From positions 13,207,733-13,271,732 of the forward strand of contig OX246748.1 in NCBI GenBank assembly GCA_945910005.1: a DNA stretch of 64,000 nt, given 5' to 3'. This DNA comes from Isoperla grammatica. Lineage: Eukaryota > Arthropoda > Insecta > Plecoptera > Perlodidae. This document shows positions 23,523 through 35,559 of the stretch, in pieces. Position 1 is the first letter of the stretch; every line of letters begins with the position of its first letter. The notes below the pieces were generated by a model. The model did no database searches. It saw only the letters and a program-made list of their open reading frames with translations, and had not been told where the DNA came from. The position numbers and the translations under genes were made by a program.

Positions 23523-23768
23523 ATTGAAGCTCCAATCCCTAGCTATGTGACCACTGCCTAACATAACAAAATATGACTGATTATAAATAATATAATGTGA
23601 TAAGAATAAATATGATATGATTTTGTCAGGTTGTAACTAGGAAGGGTTTGAAGCCCCAATCCCTAGTTATGTGACCACTGCCCAACAACAATTATGACTG
23701 ATATAAATAATATAATGTGAAAGAATAAATATGATATGATTTGTCAGGTTGTAACTCGTAAGGGGTGG
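23523..23768 (+). repeat. Two-copy tandem duplication, approx. 120-bp unit
   Basis: Both units contain 'ccaatccctag', 'tatgtgaccactgcc', 'aataaatatgatatgatt' and 'tgtcaggttgtaact'. They differ by small indels, so the duplication is not very recent. Confidence 0.85.
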
Positions 23769-23849
23769 TCACACAGCGATGGAGGGGGGCAGGAGGGGAG
23801 CGTCACACTTCGAACATCTTGGGCGTAATTATGTACCTATTGTCTGCTA

Positions 23850-24482
23850 AAGCCCGGTTTACACACGGTTATAAGGTTTAAGGTATAAGGTATTTGTTTT
23901 GACGATTGAGCAGTTAAAATCTTTATAGTTGTTTTTCTTCATTACTTGTTATTTCAATATTTTGACAGCTTGTTTGTCCATCAGTTTACGTCACTTGCGG
24001 GTCCCCTATTAGAAATAAATTTTAAAATGTTTTATACCGGTAGTTCTCTTACAACAACTTCGGTAATGCTTAAACGAAGTAAAAACGAAGTTGAATCAAG
24101 CCAGTAGCATCATGGCGTTCACATAACTTCCTAAAATTTAAGGGCTAGAACGAAAGTTGAAACTATTCCAACTTGTTACGTCTTATCCCTTAAATTTTTA
24201 GCCCAGCCAATGAGAGACAAGCTTTTATAAATCCGGCCAATGGTAGCAATCCTAGTAAATCATTTTTGGAAAATACTTTCCTTAGAACAAAATATTAAGG
24301 TTGGAATTCATAGTCGGCCCCTACACCTAGGGGCGCCCATTGTTACCAAGGTAACAATTGTTTGCATGTTATTTCCCATAAACAAAACAAATCCATAGCA
24401 ACAATGGGTGCCCCTAGGTGTAGGGGACGACTATGAATTCCAACCTAAATCTTAAACCTTATTACGATGTGTAAACCCAGCA
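23850..24482. mobile_element. MITE family Q-related element containing nested insertions
   Basis: Ends 'cccggtttacacacggttat' and 'acgatgtgtaaacccag' form an inverted pair. Inside are a fragment like the right end of family D relatives (23940-24015) and the E copy at 24299-24445. Confidence 0.6.
24299..24445. mobile_element. 147-bp palindromic MITE family E, copy 2
   Basis: Perfect element ends 'ggttggaattc' and 'gaattccaacc', with TAA on both sides (24296-24298, 24446-24448). The TWA duplication indicates a PIF/Harbinger-type origin. Confidence 0.88.
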
Positions 24483-25267
24483 TAAAGGAACGGCCTTGAC
24501 TCTGGTCGCAAGCATCCAGCATGCCGTGAGTTGATATGTCTTGCGTTTCTTCGCGCGAGGAGACATTCCGCATTCATGGGCAGGGAGTTCCGTAGCTATG
24601 GACGTAAGAACAGTGGCGATTGACCCCCGCGAACATGCAAAGCAAAGATTGATTGACTGATTTCCTTAGAGATCGACTTTTGATTTGTTTCGAAACTTGT
24701 CGGTAATTTGAAATCGGAGCGAAAACGTAAAACAATTTTTTTTTTTTGTATAGTCATAGTTTTTCACCAGCTTTGAATTCTCTCTCTTTAATATATGTTA
24801 CCGAATTTCTGCCATCGCCCTCTGGGTCAGGGATACCAATTAAAACACGATGCCAGTTGCCTCAAAAACAAATTCGAATTACTTTTATTTTTTGATTCGA
24901 TCTGCGTTATTATCAAGAGAACGAATTAGTTATTTTCATGATGGAAATAATTTTAGTTTGGCAACCAATAATCAAACTCAAATCAAACTTATATATACAG
25001 TACAGTCTAAAGTAAACGGTATGATGATTTGTGTCCTGAAAGAAAGACAAATTTGATATATTACGCTTAAATATAGCCACCCTTTGACACAAAGTCTATG
25101 CTTTAATGAGTATAAGGTAAAATAAATGTTAATCGTTTAAAAGTTTCAATCAGTAGTAAAAATAATCAAATAATGAAGGTATTGTGATACACATTTGAAT
25201 GGTAAATGTTGACTGGTTGTTTGACTTCTGAATGGTGTTCTGAAGATACTATTGGATGCCAGAGTTC
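24483..25267. other. No feature seen
   Basis: AT-rich; a poly-T run at about 24737-24747. The 68-aa ORF near 24850 has no recognisable domain. Confidence 0.4.
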
Positions 25268-25528
25268 AATTTATTATTATTTGTTGTTTAACGACTTTTA
25301 CTCGATAGCAAGGTCATATGAGGCCAGGGGATGATTGGAGGAAAGGGACAAGTAGGACGTAAAGGGGAAGAAAAGATAAAAGGGAGGATTTGGACTGCAT
25401 TTCGTCTGACTTCTCGACCTGTCCGGCTAGGGTGGCTCTACCAGAAGCATACGCTTCCGGCATAGCTCTCAGGATAAGCAAAGAACGCAAACCTGCCAAC
25501 TACGATAAGATAGCAGCGGTCCTGGGCA
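25268..25528 (-). repeat. SINE-like repeat family F, copy 4
   Basis: Full length from tail 'ttgttgtttaacgac' to 'cctgggcag'. A family D MITE begins at its 5' edge, so D may have inserted next to or into it. Confidence 0.8.
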
Positions 25529-25529
25529 G

Positions 25530-25833
25530 AGGGCACTAGCAACACCAAAAGACAACAATGAAACAAATGAATTGAATCGATGGACAAACAACAAGCTGTC
25601 AAAAAATAATTTCGTCTGATTTTGGAAAACAAAACAAAAAACAAACAAATACACGTACAAAACTTTCACTTGGTCGTTGTCTATCATTAAAAGTTTTAAA
25701 TGGCGAGCAGTTACTATTGCTACACTTGTTTTTATTTCAGTGGTTGCAATTTTATTATTTTGACAGCTGATGGTTTGTCCATCAGTTCAATGCATTTGTT
25801 CCATTGTTGTCTTTCGGTGTTGCTAGTGCCCTA
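25530..25833 (+). mobile_element. MITE family D, copy 3 (complete termini)
   Basis: Symmetric termini 'agggcactagcaacaccaaa' and 'ggtgttgctagtgccct'. Best reference copy for the family ends in this window. No ORF with a transposase motif. Confidence 0.85.
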
Positions 25834-25965
25834 TAGGGAGCAGAACTAACCAAATATTATCAAAGCTACAAAAGTAAATCCCTGATGCAAAATTCGTGTA
25901 AATCACCATTTTAAGAAACGTAAATGCGAATCTCGTCGTCACGAACCAGAGTCAACAGATCTCCC

Positions 25966-25987
25966 CTCCCCCCCCCCCCCCCCCCCC
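25966..25987 (+). repeat. Poly-C tract
   Basis: About 20 C interrupted at the edges. It follows 'gatctcccctc' and precedes a CG-rich patch. Confidence 0.9.
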
Positions 25988-26217
25988 GCGCCCCCTCGGG
26001 ATCTCAATTACCTCTGTTGATTGCTTCATTACGTCACGTGGTATTAATTACTCTTTCCACCGCAAGACCGCGCCGCATGCGCACGCTAGGCCTTACAATG
26101 TTGTTTGCCTTCAAACTCACTCAACAAATACTAATCATACGACGATACATGCACACACATGGACTTGCACACACATGCACACAAATGCACACACAGTGTG
26201 TATCTCTGACCGTTGAA

Positions 26218-26292
26218 TCCTCAGACGCGAGGCAACTAAGTTCAGTAGCCTCGCGTCTGAGGATGGCGACGGATGTTGCCGAAATATAACGC
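26218..26292 (+). ncRNA. Hairpin followed by hammerhead-ribozyme-like motif 3
   Basis: A 16-bp perfect hairpin (arms 26218-26233 and 26248-26263) overlaps a motif at 26253-26292: stem I GCGT, CTGAGGA, extra T, stem II GGCGAC/GTTGCC (one G-U) with GGAT loop, GAA, self-complementary ATAT, A, then ACGC pairing back. The cleavage-type triplet is ATA. Confidence 0.5.
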
Positions 26293-27514
26293 AGTGGGTG
26301 AGTAGTGCGTGAAATGTTTTAACCGTGTTTGTCCAAAATCTCTTACTTATATTATACTGAGAGTCTTTAATTTTCTTGCAAACACGGACTCGTAGCGCTG
26401 TGGTGTAGGCATTGGGCAAGGTCGGTAAAGTAGTATACTTTCCCGACATTGGGCATTTGGGTTATGAAGTTAGGTATAAGCATTGTTCCACGCCTCCCCA
26501 TGAATGCAGGAGTATCGGAAACTTCAAACGCAATGGTATCGATAATCAAATTATCGTTACAATCTGTCAGTCAAGTACCTTCAACGCATGAAAAAAATGC
26601 AATTACCCTTGTATGAGATAGGCGTTCGAGTGCCATGTGTTCGATAAACGTGTTTGCTCCCGACACGGCCACTTGAGCGCTTGGGCGGTGCGTGATAGTA
26701 TACACATTCCAGGTGGCGGTGTTTGGAGGAGACAGTTGGCACCATCGAGCTTCAGGGTCGAGCGATGGTTGGCACATTCCAGTAGTCCAGTATACATTTC
26801 CCTTAAAGTCGGATACACACAACTTGCTAGTGATTATTGATTATTGACTATGACTAAGGTTCAAAACCTGCAAGGGCTTCTCTTATTGGCTCTGAGTCAG
26901 AGTCCTGCGCGCTGATTGGCTGTGACTAAGGTTTGACCTTGGTTTGACTAAGGAATTGAAAATATTTCAATTCGTTAGTCAAACATGGTCGTATCCTTTT
27001 AGCACGTGTAGGTTGGTCAAGGACATTAACTCTAGTCATAGTCCACCGGGCTTAATTCGCGTCATTCTCCTGTTTATGCCAATCCCAGCCTTCTGATTGG
27101 TGCAGAAACTATTTGCTCGCCTCATTCGCGTGAATGAAAACGAGACTTGAAACAAAAACATTGTACTTTAGACTTTGTTCGGTGAACAATAACTAACGTT
27201 GGCGCCTGTCTGTGCTGACTAACGCGCGCCATTGCGCTCGTTGGACCCGCGTAATGGCCGCCGTCGACAAAATGGCGTCGTTATAACGTGTGGCGCACTC
27301 AGGGGATAATCTCTCTCGTCCATTTAACACATGATGGTGGGATAGACTTCTGTTGGGACTGACATGGACTGACATCGGATCGTTGGTGTTCTAGTTTTAT
27401 TTCCTTACAATGTTCATGATAGTATTATCATATCTGTTTATTGTTCGGCTAGGTTAAGTATTTTAAATAACTTGTACAATTTTGTTATTGTTATTATTCC
27501 TTATGTCCAATTTA
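26293..27514. other. Unannotated; weak inverted repeat
   Basis: 'gactatgactaaggtt' near 26846 and 'actctagtcatagtc' near 27030 are loosely complementary, so 26845-27045 may be an old MITE. A CG-containing patch at 27195-27300 ('ccgccgtcgacaaaatggcg') has no supporting ORF. Confidence 0.4.
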
Positions 27515-27665
27515 GACGGTTCAATGTTCTGCTCAATGTTCCTTGAACTCAAGGACAAAAAAGCATCACATAAAGTAGAGTATTGTTATGTTTTATTATC
27601 TATGTAAATTTTGATGCTTTTTTGTCCTTGAATTCAAGGAAAATTGAACGGAACATTGAACATAG
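27515..27665. mobile_element. Hairpin MITE, single-unit relative of 17519-17860
   Basis: 'aaggacaaaaaagcatca' and 'tgatgcttttttgtccttga' form the inner arms; 'ttcaatgttctgctcaatgt' pairs with the right end. It shares the 'gaattcaaggacaaaaaag' arm with the 17.5-kb element. Confidence 0.7.
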
Positions 27666-29459
27666 TTAATTGGGGCAACTTTAGACCAGCGTTCTATCAA
27701 ACACACCGGTCACAACAGCCTTCTAATTGGTCCGGCAAAGCTCGCCGCGGTGTTTGAGCGCTTATCTCATTTGTGTTGTTTGCGACGCGTCCTCTTAATT
27801 TGTGTTGCTTGTTTTGGAGGCTCCCACATTGTGACATTCCCCCCTTGTATTGTGTGCATACCTACGCGACCCCGTGGGCTAGGTTATGGTCGTGACATTC
27901 CTGTCATAGTTGTGCTGCATTCCACTGCTGTGCTGCAGCGCTCCGCTAACAGTTAGCTGTACTCTGTGTGTGACACGTTACCTATTATACTGGTACTCGT
28001 GTGAGACGGCAACATAGAATTTAATTCGATTCATAATCATTTAATTCCCATAATGTATAAAAGAAAAAAGATACATCCGCCACAAAATACAAAAATGATA
28101 ATGATGAGCATATACAAAATTAAAGGTTATTTAAAAACAAATTGAAAACTTAATATGGAAATGTATTGCTTTCTGAGTGAAGTGTGCTTGGTTTTTGTAA
28201 TTTATATTGATTAATCGATTTTTCCTGCTAGAAATAATTAAGCGCCGAAAATTGTTGTATTATTTGTTGAACGTTTTTTAGTTCGTGTTGAAAGTGTGAG
28301 TCAGGGTATACTTTAAAATATACATTTATATTTATTATATTCCCTGGCAATTACAATAACTGATTATCAGTGGGCGCATTATACTATTATATGACTGGTT
28401 CATAGTCACCGTTTACGTATACACCTGCAACTAATTCCAAAGTTTAAAAAACTTAGAATAAAATCCTTGACCTTCTGCAATGTAAATAGTAATAGTAATA
28501 CACCCAATATAATAATAAACTATGTATTCCTTTGGAAACCCTGTATAAGTTCGTAAAATAAGTTTTTAAATTAAGTGTTTATTTCTTTAAAAAAAGTATT
28601 CTACAATGCAATGGTAGACGTAGGTAAAAATCTGTACTTCCAAAAACTGTTAACACGTTATCGTCGTAAGTTTAGTATAAGTTTCAATTGCTCTTTCAAT
28701 TGCTCTTGGATGTTTAGCAATATAATAGTGGACACTGAATATTTTCCTGTTAAAATGACTTTTGCTAAACTACTTGACACTTCAAGCTGAGGTCACAGAA
28801 TACATTTTTTTTTATCATATCACCATCTCGAAATATTTGAGTTTTGATCATTTCTCAAGTGAACTGTAAACTTGTAAACTTGAAATGAAATCGCTCCCGG
28901 CGTGAAAAGGTTTACACGGGACTATCAACTCAGAAATGTGATCTCAGAAACTGCATGAATCTCGTAGTTTACCCGCTGGCTGAATGTCAAGTAATACCGA
29001 GCTGAGAAAAGTCTCGTGTTTTCCGAGACAAATCTCGAGCTTTCAAACAACTCTTCGTGAAACTCAAACGTGGCAAAACATTTTTATTAGCAATTTTTAA
29101 AACATATAATTCAATAAATTGCGTATTTTATTGTAACCTTCATTTCGATATCATATTAACAATATTTTATACACATTATAATCCATACATAATCCTGTCT
29201 ACACACAAATATAAAATGTTGTACACCTTAATATAACGCTTTTAAGGCAAAACAAAAACTTCATTTGTGACTGTATATAATTGTATGATTTTTCTGGAAA
29301 TGAACCGCTTAAAGAAAAATCCAAGTTAGTTTTTGCGAGCCTCATCACGGGTAGACGAATCAATTTAAAAGAATTTTATCTTAAATCACTTAGGTGACAA
29401 TGTGTTAGGTTTCTAGCTACATAAATAAACTTTGTTAGAACATTTTAAAATTTCTTTCT
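27666..29459. other. No gene seen; one diverged family C fragment
   Basis: 28350-28445 resembles family C ('tcaccgtttacgta', 'ctgattatcag') in reverse orientation. The rest is AT-rich without motif-bearing ORFs. Confidence 0.4.
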
Positions 29460-29739
29460 AATAGGGGACCCGCAAGTGACGTCACACCCGAGGTACAACA
29501 AGGGAACAAATTAATTAAACTGATGAACAAACAAGCTGTCTAAATATTGAAATGACAAGTAATGAAGAAAAACAACTATAACGATTTTAACGGCTCAACC
29601 GTCAAAACATTTTTAATGATCGGCAATAACGTTGTGAATGTTTTTAAACGTCAGAACATGGTATTCTTTGACAGCTTGTTCTTTGACCGCCGTTTCAATT
29701 AATTTCTTGAATTGTTGTATTTTGATGTTGCCAGTAGCC
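29460..29739 (+). mobile_element. Diverged MITE related to family D
   Basis: Starts 'ataggggacccgcaagtgac'; inner 'gaacaaacaagctgtc' mirrors 'tttgacagcttgttcttt'. The outer end matches the right terminus at 14235-14258 and the fragment at 23990-24012. Confidence 0.6.
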
Positions 29740-30953
29740 ATTTGGATGTAGGTCCCTGATGAGCCACAGAAATTCAGACTTGTATCATAAAACAGACATG
29801 GTTTGAGTTTTTAAGAAGTCCAGCTAACCTGAAGCGAAAACAAAAATATGCTATTTTGCGAATGTTATTATTATCAACATAATCAAATTACCTGATATTT
29901 CTTTAAAGTAAATACAAAATACTGAATGTTTTCTTAATTTCACATTAATCGATAGCAATAACATTGTTTTAGTAACCCCCCCCCCCCCCCACCCTAATAC
30001 CAACTACAGCCGGGCGTCCTATCGCTTTATGCTGGATACCTGAAACAATAATACTTGAGCTTGTCCTCAGCATTTAATCACATTTTGGATAGCGTTGTGT
30101 GCTTAACGTTGTTATTTCAAACCGCTCAGAAAAATACGCCCCTTCTAAATGACCAGACAGATATTTCCACTGACATATCAACAGATGCAGCTTAGTGCTA
30201 AAGTTCGTCTCTATCCAAAATACACGCCGGTAAAGAGGACTCCTCAAACGGAAGCTTATTTCCAGTTTACTGTGCAAGGTAGTAAAAGTCAAGCTTGTCA
30301 AGGATGCACAGTTTTTTTTTTTTTTTTTTTAGCGGACACCAATGATTTCTATTCAAATAACAAAAACTACCCGCTTGACAACAGAGAAAACGGGGGCTTA
30401 GGATTCGGTCCTTTTTTAAAGGGTTGGCCATAACTATCTCTTGCTCAAGAAGTGCAGAACTTTACCAAGTAAATCAAAATAATAAATAGATAAATTACAT
30501 AAGATATAACAAGTCGAGTAGAACAAGTAGATAGGATAGGAATGGTCTGTACGAGATACATACAAGATGCAATAACATGTAATACATAAAAGATTACAGG
30601 GAGATAACAGGCCTTATCTACAGATGTTGTACAATAAACTAAAAATATTTCCTGAAAAATTATATAGAATGCAATAAAAACGAAAACTCTACGCATTTTT
30701 ATTTTGCTATTTTGGGCCATCATTTTTTTTGACAGATCAATTCATTTCCCCCTCCATCATTCTCCCATTTTTAAAAACATGCGATATTGAATGTTGGGGA
30801 AATGGGTTAGACGACTTCGTTTTGGAGTTCGACGAGACCCCGCCAGGGGATTTACAGGAACTTATCGCTTATGGTTTTGCCAGCTTTATATCATCCATCG
30901 TTTAGTATGTTATTGTAGTAGTTAAAATATAATTAAATCGATACATAAACCGG
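29740..30953. other. No gene seen; homopolymer tracts
   Basis: Poly-C at 29977-29990 and a poly-T run of about 20 at 30311-30331. A fragment 'cgccaggggatttac' (30841-30855) matches the small hairpin at 34002-34067. Confidence 0.45.
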
Positions 30954-31042
30954 GGCCGGATTCACAAGAGGTCCTAAGTATATTTTTGGTCGTAACTCTA
31001 AGGCCGGCTTAGCTTTGAATCTTTTGTGAATCCAGTCCCATG
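30954..31042. mobile_element. Short MITE family I, copy 1
   Basis: Ends 'gccggattcacaagaggtcc' and 'cttttgtgaatccagtccc' are complementary. It shares its terminus with 34917-35156. Confidence 0.6.
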
Positions 31043-31600
31043 TCTGAGAACGAATTGTAAAACATATTATTGGATCGTTCGTTGCTTTGATTATTTTTAG
31101 ATTTTGCCATAATTTTGTTTAATTTGTACACGTATCGACAACAATCATTCATTTAAGTCAAATTCTTCTTAAGAGTGTAAAACACCTACCCCTAAAGGTC
31201 AAACCCAACCCTTGAAACCTTACTAGTGGTTTGTTTGTGTGTACACGTATAGCTGCGCTCGTATTTATTCTAGGTCGCAAAACTCTAATTTCAAGATAAA
31301 GGGAAACATTGCTGGATATTAGAGTGCCTATACAATAAACATGGTTTCAGAAGAGGCCAAGTGCTGCTGTTTCCACACCTGGCGGCTCCCACTGGAACTA
31401 ATCTCGTGTTATCATTCCATGTCTCCGCGTTATCACAACACACAATGTTTTCCGTTACATCTTCTAAACACACAGCCTGTGTGTTGACCTAACAGATCAG
31501 CCACATCTTATGTTTGTACGGGCGGCGGTGACATTCTCTAAAGAGCGTTTGTTATGAATAAGAGGGCTGTGACAACAAAGGTCGGACAAATAATCGGTTG
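31043..31600. other. No feature seen
   Basis: No repeat match. The small minus-strand ORF at 31291-31473 lacks any recognisable motif. Confidence 0.4.
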
Positions 31601-31769
31601 CTAGGACTCAAAACTTACATAGATAGCGCTGCTAAGCAACCTCCTTTCAGCGCCATTGATGAATAATAACAATAAAACAACAATGAAAAATGACAGCTAA
31701 ACCACTCCTAATAGCAGTTCATTTTCTTGCCACCAGAATGCATCTAGTCTATTTTGAGTGCTCTATAGT
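31601..31769 (-). mobile_element. MITE family K, copy 2
   Basis: Almost exact reverse complement of 10903-11074, with ends 'ctaggactcaaaac' and 'ttttgagtgctctatag'. It directly abuts family D copy 4. Confidence 0.85.
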
Positions 31770-32070
31770 CTACTAGCAACACCAAAAGACAACAATGAAA
31801 CAAATGAATTGAATCGATGGACAAACAACAAGCTGTCAAAAAATAATATCTTCTGATTTTGGAAAACAAAACAAAAAACAAACAAATACACATACAGAAC
31901 TTTCACTTAGTCGTTGTCTATCATTAAAAGTTTTAAATGGCGAGCAGTTACTATTGCTACACTTGTTTTTATTTCTATGGTTTCAATTTTATTATTTTGA
32001 CAGCTTATGTTTGTCCATCAGTTCAATTCATTTGTTCCATTGTTGTAGTCCGGATGTGACGTCAGTTGCA
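31764..32070 (+). mobile_element. MITE family D, copy 4
   Basis: Matches copy 3 internally, but the right end switches to 'gtagtccggatgtgacgtca', as in copy 1, defining a sub-type with a different right terminus. Confidence 0.8.
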
Positions 32071-32085
32071 TCACCGGCTCACAAA

Positions 32086-32143
32086 ATGGACTACTTCTAT
32101 TTGCGTTGTGCGATGTTAGGAAATGGAAGCGGACGTTTCGAAG
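32086..32143 (+). CDS. Possible first coding exon (very tentative)
   Basis: ATG in fair context (acaaaATGG) opens a 19-codon frame, peptide MDYFYLRCAMLGNGSGRFE, ending at a good donor-like site AAG|GTGGGT. An overlapping frame from 32123 (MEADVSKVGNFFRRPELIE...) is also open. Both lie just outside a MITE, so terminal MITE sequence could explain them. No family recognised. Confidence 0.15.
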
Positions 32144-33530
32144 GTGGGTAATTTCTTTCGTCGTCCGGAGTTAATCGAATCAAGTGTGACGCCATTCCGA
32201 GGCTGTTCCTTGAAATATCAAAGGTTAAACTTTATAATATTTACTCACCGTGTTTTTACACATTTTTTTAAAATTTTAAATGTGATTTATGTGAATTATC
32301 TTTTTGATTATAAGACTTGAGATCTTCATGAGATAGTTGCTGCTAGCAGCATCTTCGCGTATAATGCTTCCTGGTAAAACCACTAATTGAGTAGTATATC
32401 AAAAGTACAAAGATAAGACGGCGCAAATACTCGTTAATGAAGCCCGTATCTAGTTTTGAAATGATATAAAGATTACCCATTTGAAATTTGAATTACGAAT
32501 TTTAAATTATTTTGTTGTTTTAAGAACGGAGGATATAGCCTCATATTTGAACACTACACGTTACCATTTTTAAAATTAGAAAGATAGAAAGATAGCAATA
32601 GTAATAAAAGTGTGTAGACTTTTAAAAGTCGACCGTTCCTCTTTCGTCCTCGACTGCTTAAAGTTGGGTTTAACTTTAAATCTCTGTAATAATTTACACG
32701 TACCCCCACAAACCGTCATTTATGCCCTATTGTGGTGTTTACATATTTATATTACACTGAACGTTGAATTGTTATGAACGGATGTTGTAATAAATTAATA
32801 CTTATAGTGAGCTGAAATCCACATATATGAAAACAGCGTTTATAGCTCACGTTTAAAACCACACATTTTAATTTTTTATTGTATCAGCTCAAGAATTCTA
32901 CTCAAAATCAGAAATTTGATAAAATAGCGCACGGTGGTTCGGGAAACATTCTATACTGAATTATAACTTAGTGTATTTAATTAATATTAGAATCTGCATG
33001 ATCGTTATTTTATTTTTATTGCATTTAAGTACTAATTAATTATGGGTTTAGTTATCAAAATAACTACCCTACTGAATAATATTATTTTATTACTTATCAT
33101 TTATATTTTGTAGAGATTATGAAACCCCAGTGCGCTATGGACTCAAGTTTATATATAATCCAGGGGCATATTGGATGGCTCATACTTAAAAAAATAAAAT
33201 TTCGCATGATTTTTACTTTTTAGATTAAATGAGTAATTCAGTTTCGTCCCATGAATCGTTACTTTTTTCAAGTAGCATTCACGTAAAGCTATACATATTT
33301 TATTGTTCTTTGAAATTATATAGGCCAGTGTAAGAAAACAGGTTGTATTGAAAATTGTTGGTACTATATTATTCTTTAAAGAAAATGTTACACATTTCGT
33401 AAAACTCTACCGTCCGAATTGCGTTGGAATAAATTCCTTTTAAGAATTTAGAAAAAAAAACGTACCCGGTGGCTAAAAGTATATTTGTAGGTATACAGTT
33501 CAGATGACCCCCGCAATCCGCACGCTTTGC
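32144..33530. other. No feature seen
   Basis: Long AT-rich stretch without repeat matches or motif-bearing ORFs. Confidence 0.45.
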
Positions 33531-33624
33531 GCTAGAGTGCGAACCAGCGCACTGCTGCCAACCTAACGAGGGATCACCTCTTAGAGCGAACCAGAGCACG
33601 ATTGCTGCCAACCCAACGAGGGAT
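33531..33624 (+). repeat. Two-copy tandem duplication, approx. 50-bp unit
   Basis: 'agagtgcgaaccagcgcac' with 'tgctgccaacctaacgaggg', followed by 'agagcgaaccagagcacg' with 'tgctgccaacccaacgaggg'. Confidence 0.8.
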
Positions 33625-33781
33625 GTAGTCACTCGACTGTGACCGAACCGATGTCGGTGTATTTAATTTGTCGAATGTTTTCTGAGCGATTTCTCTGAGC
33701 GGTTCAAGTTTACTCGAGCGTTTTTCTTGAGTCAACGAATTATCAATCAGTATTACTGGTCGCATTTCAGAGTCTCTCCCC

Positions 33782-33785
<4 letters not shown>

Positions 33786-33824
<39 letters not shown>

Positions 33825-33843
33825 CTCTCTTTCTATCTCTCTC
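33786..33843 (+). repeat. (tc)n microsatellite
   Basis: About 25 units with interruptions. The R/E-rich and S/L-rich ORFs across it are artefacts. Confidence 0.95.
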
Positions 33844-34001
33844 AATTTGATCCATCTTCGAATCGGATTAGTCTTTGCAGCGAAAAGCCTAACAGTAAAA
33901 CTGTATTTAGTTACTTTCACCTCTCCTTAGCTTCGACAGCACACGCGGTACACACAATTTGCAGTTAACAAAACAAAAACGAAAAGGGACAAGAGCGCCT
34001 G

Positions 34002-34067
34002 TAAATCCCCTGGCGGACATTTAGTAAACCTCACTGGGAGTTAGACCAGCCTCCGCCAGGGGATTTA
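34002..34067. repeat. Small hairpin, 'taaatcccctggcgg' arms
   Basis: 'taaatcccctggcgg' mirrored by 'ccgccaggggattta' around about 36 nt. Related pieces are at 30841-30855 and, more distantly, 40393-40484. Confidence 0.65.
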
Positions 34068-34843
34068 GTGGAAGTTGACGACAGGTTTAGGGGTTGTCGA
34101 CCACAGCTAGAGACTGTCGCCTGAAGACCCACACACTTGTAGAGTTTCCTAGAGTCTGCGGTAGCAAGGGGTATAGGAATTTGAGTTTTTCTGTTCGTAT
34201 TTTTAAAACTAATTTTAAAATCGAAATTTTGAGTATATAAAGGGCAGCTAGATATTATTTAGGTCTACCGATTACGAAATAAAATATATACAAAATTAAT
34301 TCGTTTGTATTATAACCCATAACTGAGATATAAGGTATGTTTTAACCAGAACTAGCTACACTGCCCGAAAAAGTTAAAATTTTCAATATTGTAACAAGTT
34401 TGTGTTTTGCATTTATATTTGAAGAATTATAAATATCGATTATGCTTAGAACATTTTAAATCAATGTTTGCAGGTTCTTTCGAAACCACTTGCGGCTCAT
34501 TCTCAAGGCCTTTCAATGTTTTGTAGCGTTCTCAAAATAGCCTTTTACTAAAATACGTCTCCCACAGATTTAATGTTGAGTATGACCAACCCCTGTCGTG
34601 ACGCTGTGGGCTGGTTAATTTTTTTTTTTTTTTTTAAACGCAAGTTCGTCGCAGGCGGTTTCCAGTAACGGCAACACTGTCCCTATGAATACTGGACTAA
34701 TTAGTTCCAAGTTGATTGGGGGTGTCTTTGTGTGGTTAGTGTAATCATGGACACACGGTGGCCCATGCGAGGGATGGCGCCATCTTAGTAGGCCTATAGA
34801 ATTCATCTGATAACCGTTTTAACGCTAAGTTGACTGCTTTCAG
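34068..34843. other. No feature seen
   Basis: AT-rich. A poly-T run at 34619-34635 precedes a short minus-strand ORF without motif. Confidence 0.4.
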
Positions 34844-34917
34844 GAACAAAGCTTACGATGGTGTATATTATGTTCCTAAAATAGATGGAAAACCATTTAA
34901 GAAAATCAAAAAAATGC
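34844..34917 (+). CDS. Possible internal exon cut by a MITE (tentative)
   Basis: A pyrimidine-ending acceptor-like 'ctgctttcag' precedes an open frame reading NKAYDGVYYVPKIDGKPFKK and a few more residues, with a protein-like mix of residues. It runs straight into a family I MITE at 34917. No downstream donor or homologous family identified; may be chance. Confidence 0.18.
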
Positions 34918-35156
34918 TGGACCCGGATTCAGAAAATGGATTTATAATAGCTCCTACCGCGGTCCCTCCGGTACAAATGCACATTCGAGTTAAGTATGTG
35001 ATTTTTTTATGGTTGCTATGGAGTTTGTTCTTATGGTAAGTAGCATGAAATAACACAAATTCCATAACAACAAATCATGTATCAACTTGACACTTGTCTC
35101 TGCATACGGCCCTTAGGACCTGACTTAAGATAAGACCTCTTGTGAATCCGACCCCT
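34917..35156 (+). mobile_element. MITE family I, copy 2
   Basis: Termini 'ggacccggattcagaaaa' and 'cctcttgtgaatccgacccc' are inverted. The interior 'atggttgctatggagtttgt' recurs at 20098-20235 in reverse. Confidence 0.65.
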
Positions 35157-35336
35157 GTTTTTTTCCATTGTCCTCATGTTTTAAACTTAAAGTGTAATTA
35201 TTTTTCATATTTGATTTGACAATTTTCTTTTAATGTATACATGGCGACGCTAAATATGACGTTTTCGACAGAACGGGTTGAAGTGTTTCAGTTACACGTG
35301 GTGAATGCAAGAGTTGCTATTTTAGTTATATTTCCG

Positions 35337-35531
35337 TTACATCTCTCGCCATAAATAAATACCTCGTATATTAATTCCTTCGTTCTTGTATCTCTCATAA
35401 GAATCTAAAAACTTTTCATCATTCCACCTCCCAAGCGTCTTTATTGTTCTCACCGCCTTTGAGACGGTTTCTCCCCTTTCATTCGAGAAGCGCTCTAACC
35501 ATCCGCCCTCACACCGGAGCGTATAGGACAT
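35337..35531 (-). CDS. Unassigned small ORF, 64 aa
   Basis: ATG start with A at -3, hydrophilic and rich in E, R, K and W, e.g. 'ERFSNERGETVSKAVRTIKT' inside. No signal peptide or membrane segment. It lies immediately downstream (on its strand) of the CpG-rich patch. Its 5' part also contains a tRNA-D-arm-like 'ggatggttagagcgc', so a SINE-derived origin is possible. Not recognised. Confidence 0.28.
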   Translation of the reverse strand: MSYTLRCEGGWLERFSNERGETVSKAVRTIKTLGRWNDEKFLDSYERYKNEGINIRGIYLWREM

Positions 35532-35559
35532 TGTAAAACTTGCATTATTAAATTATTTT

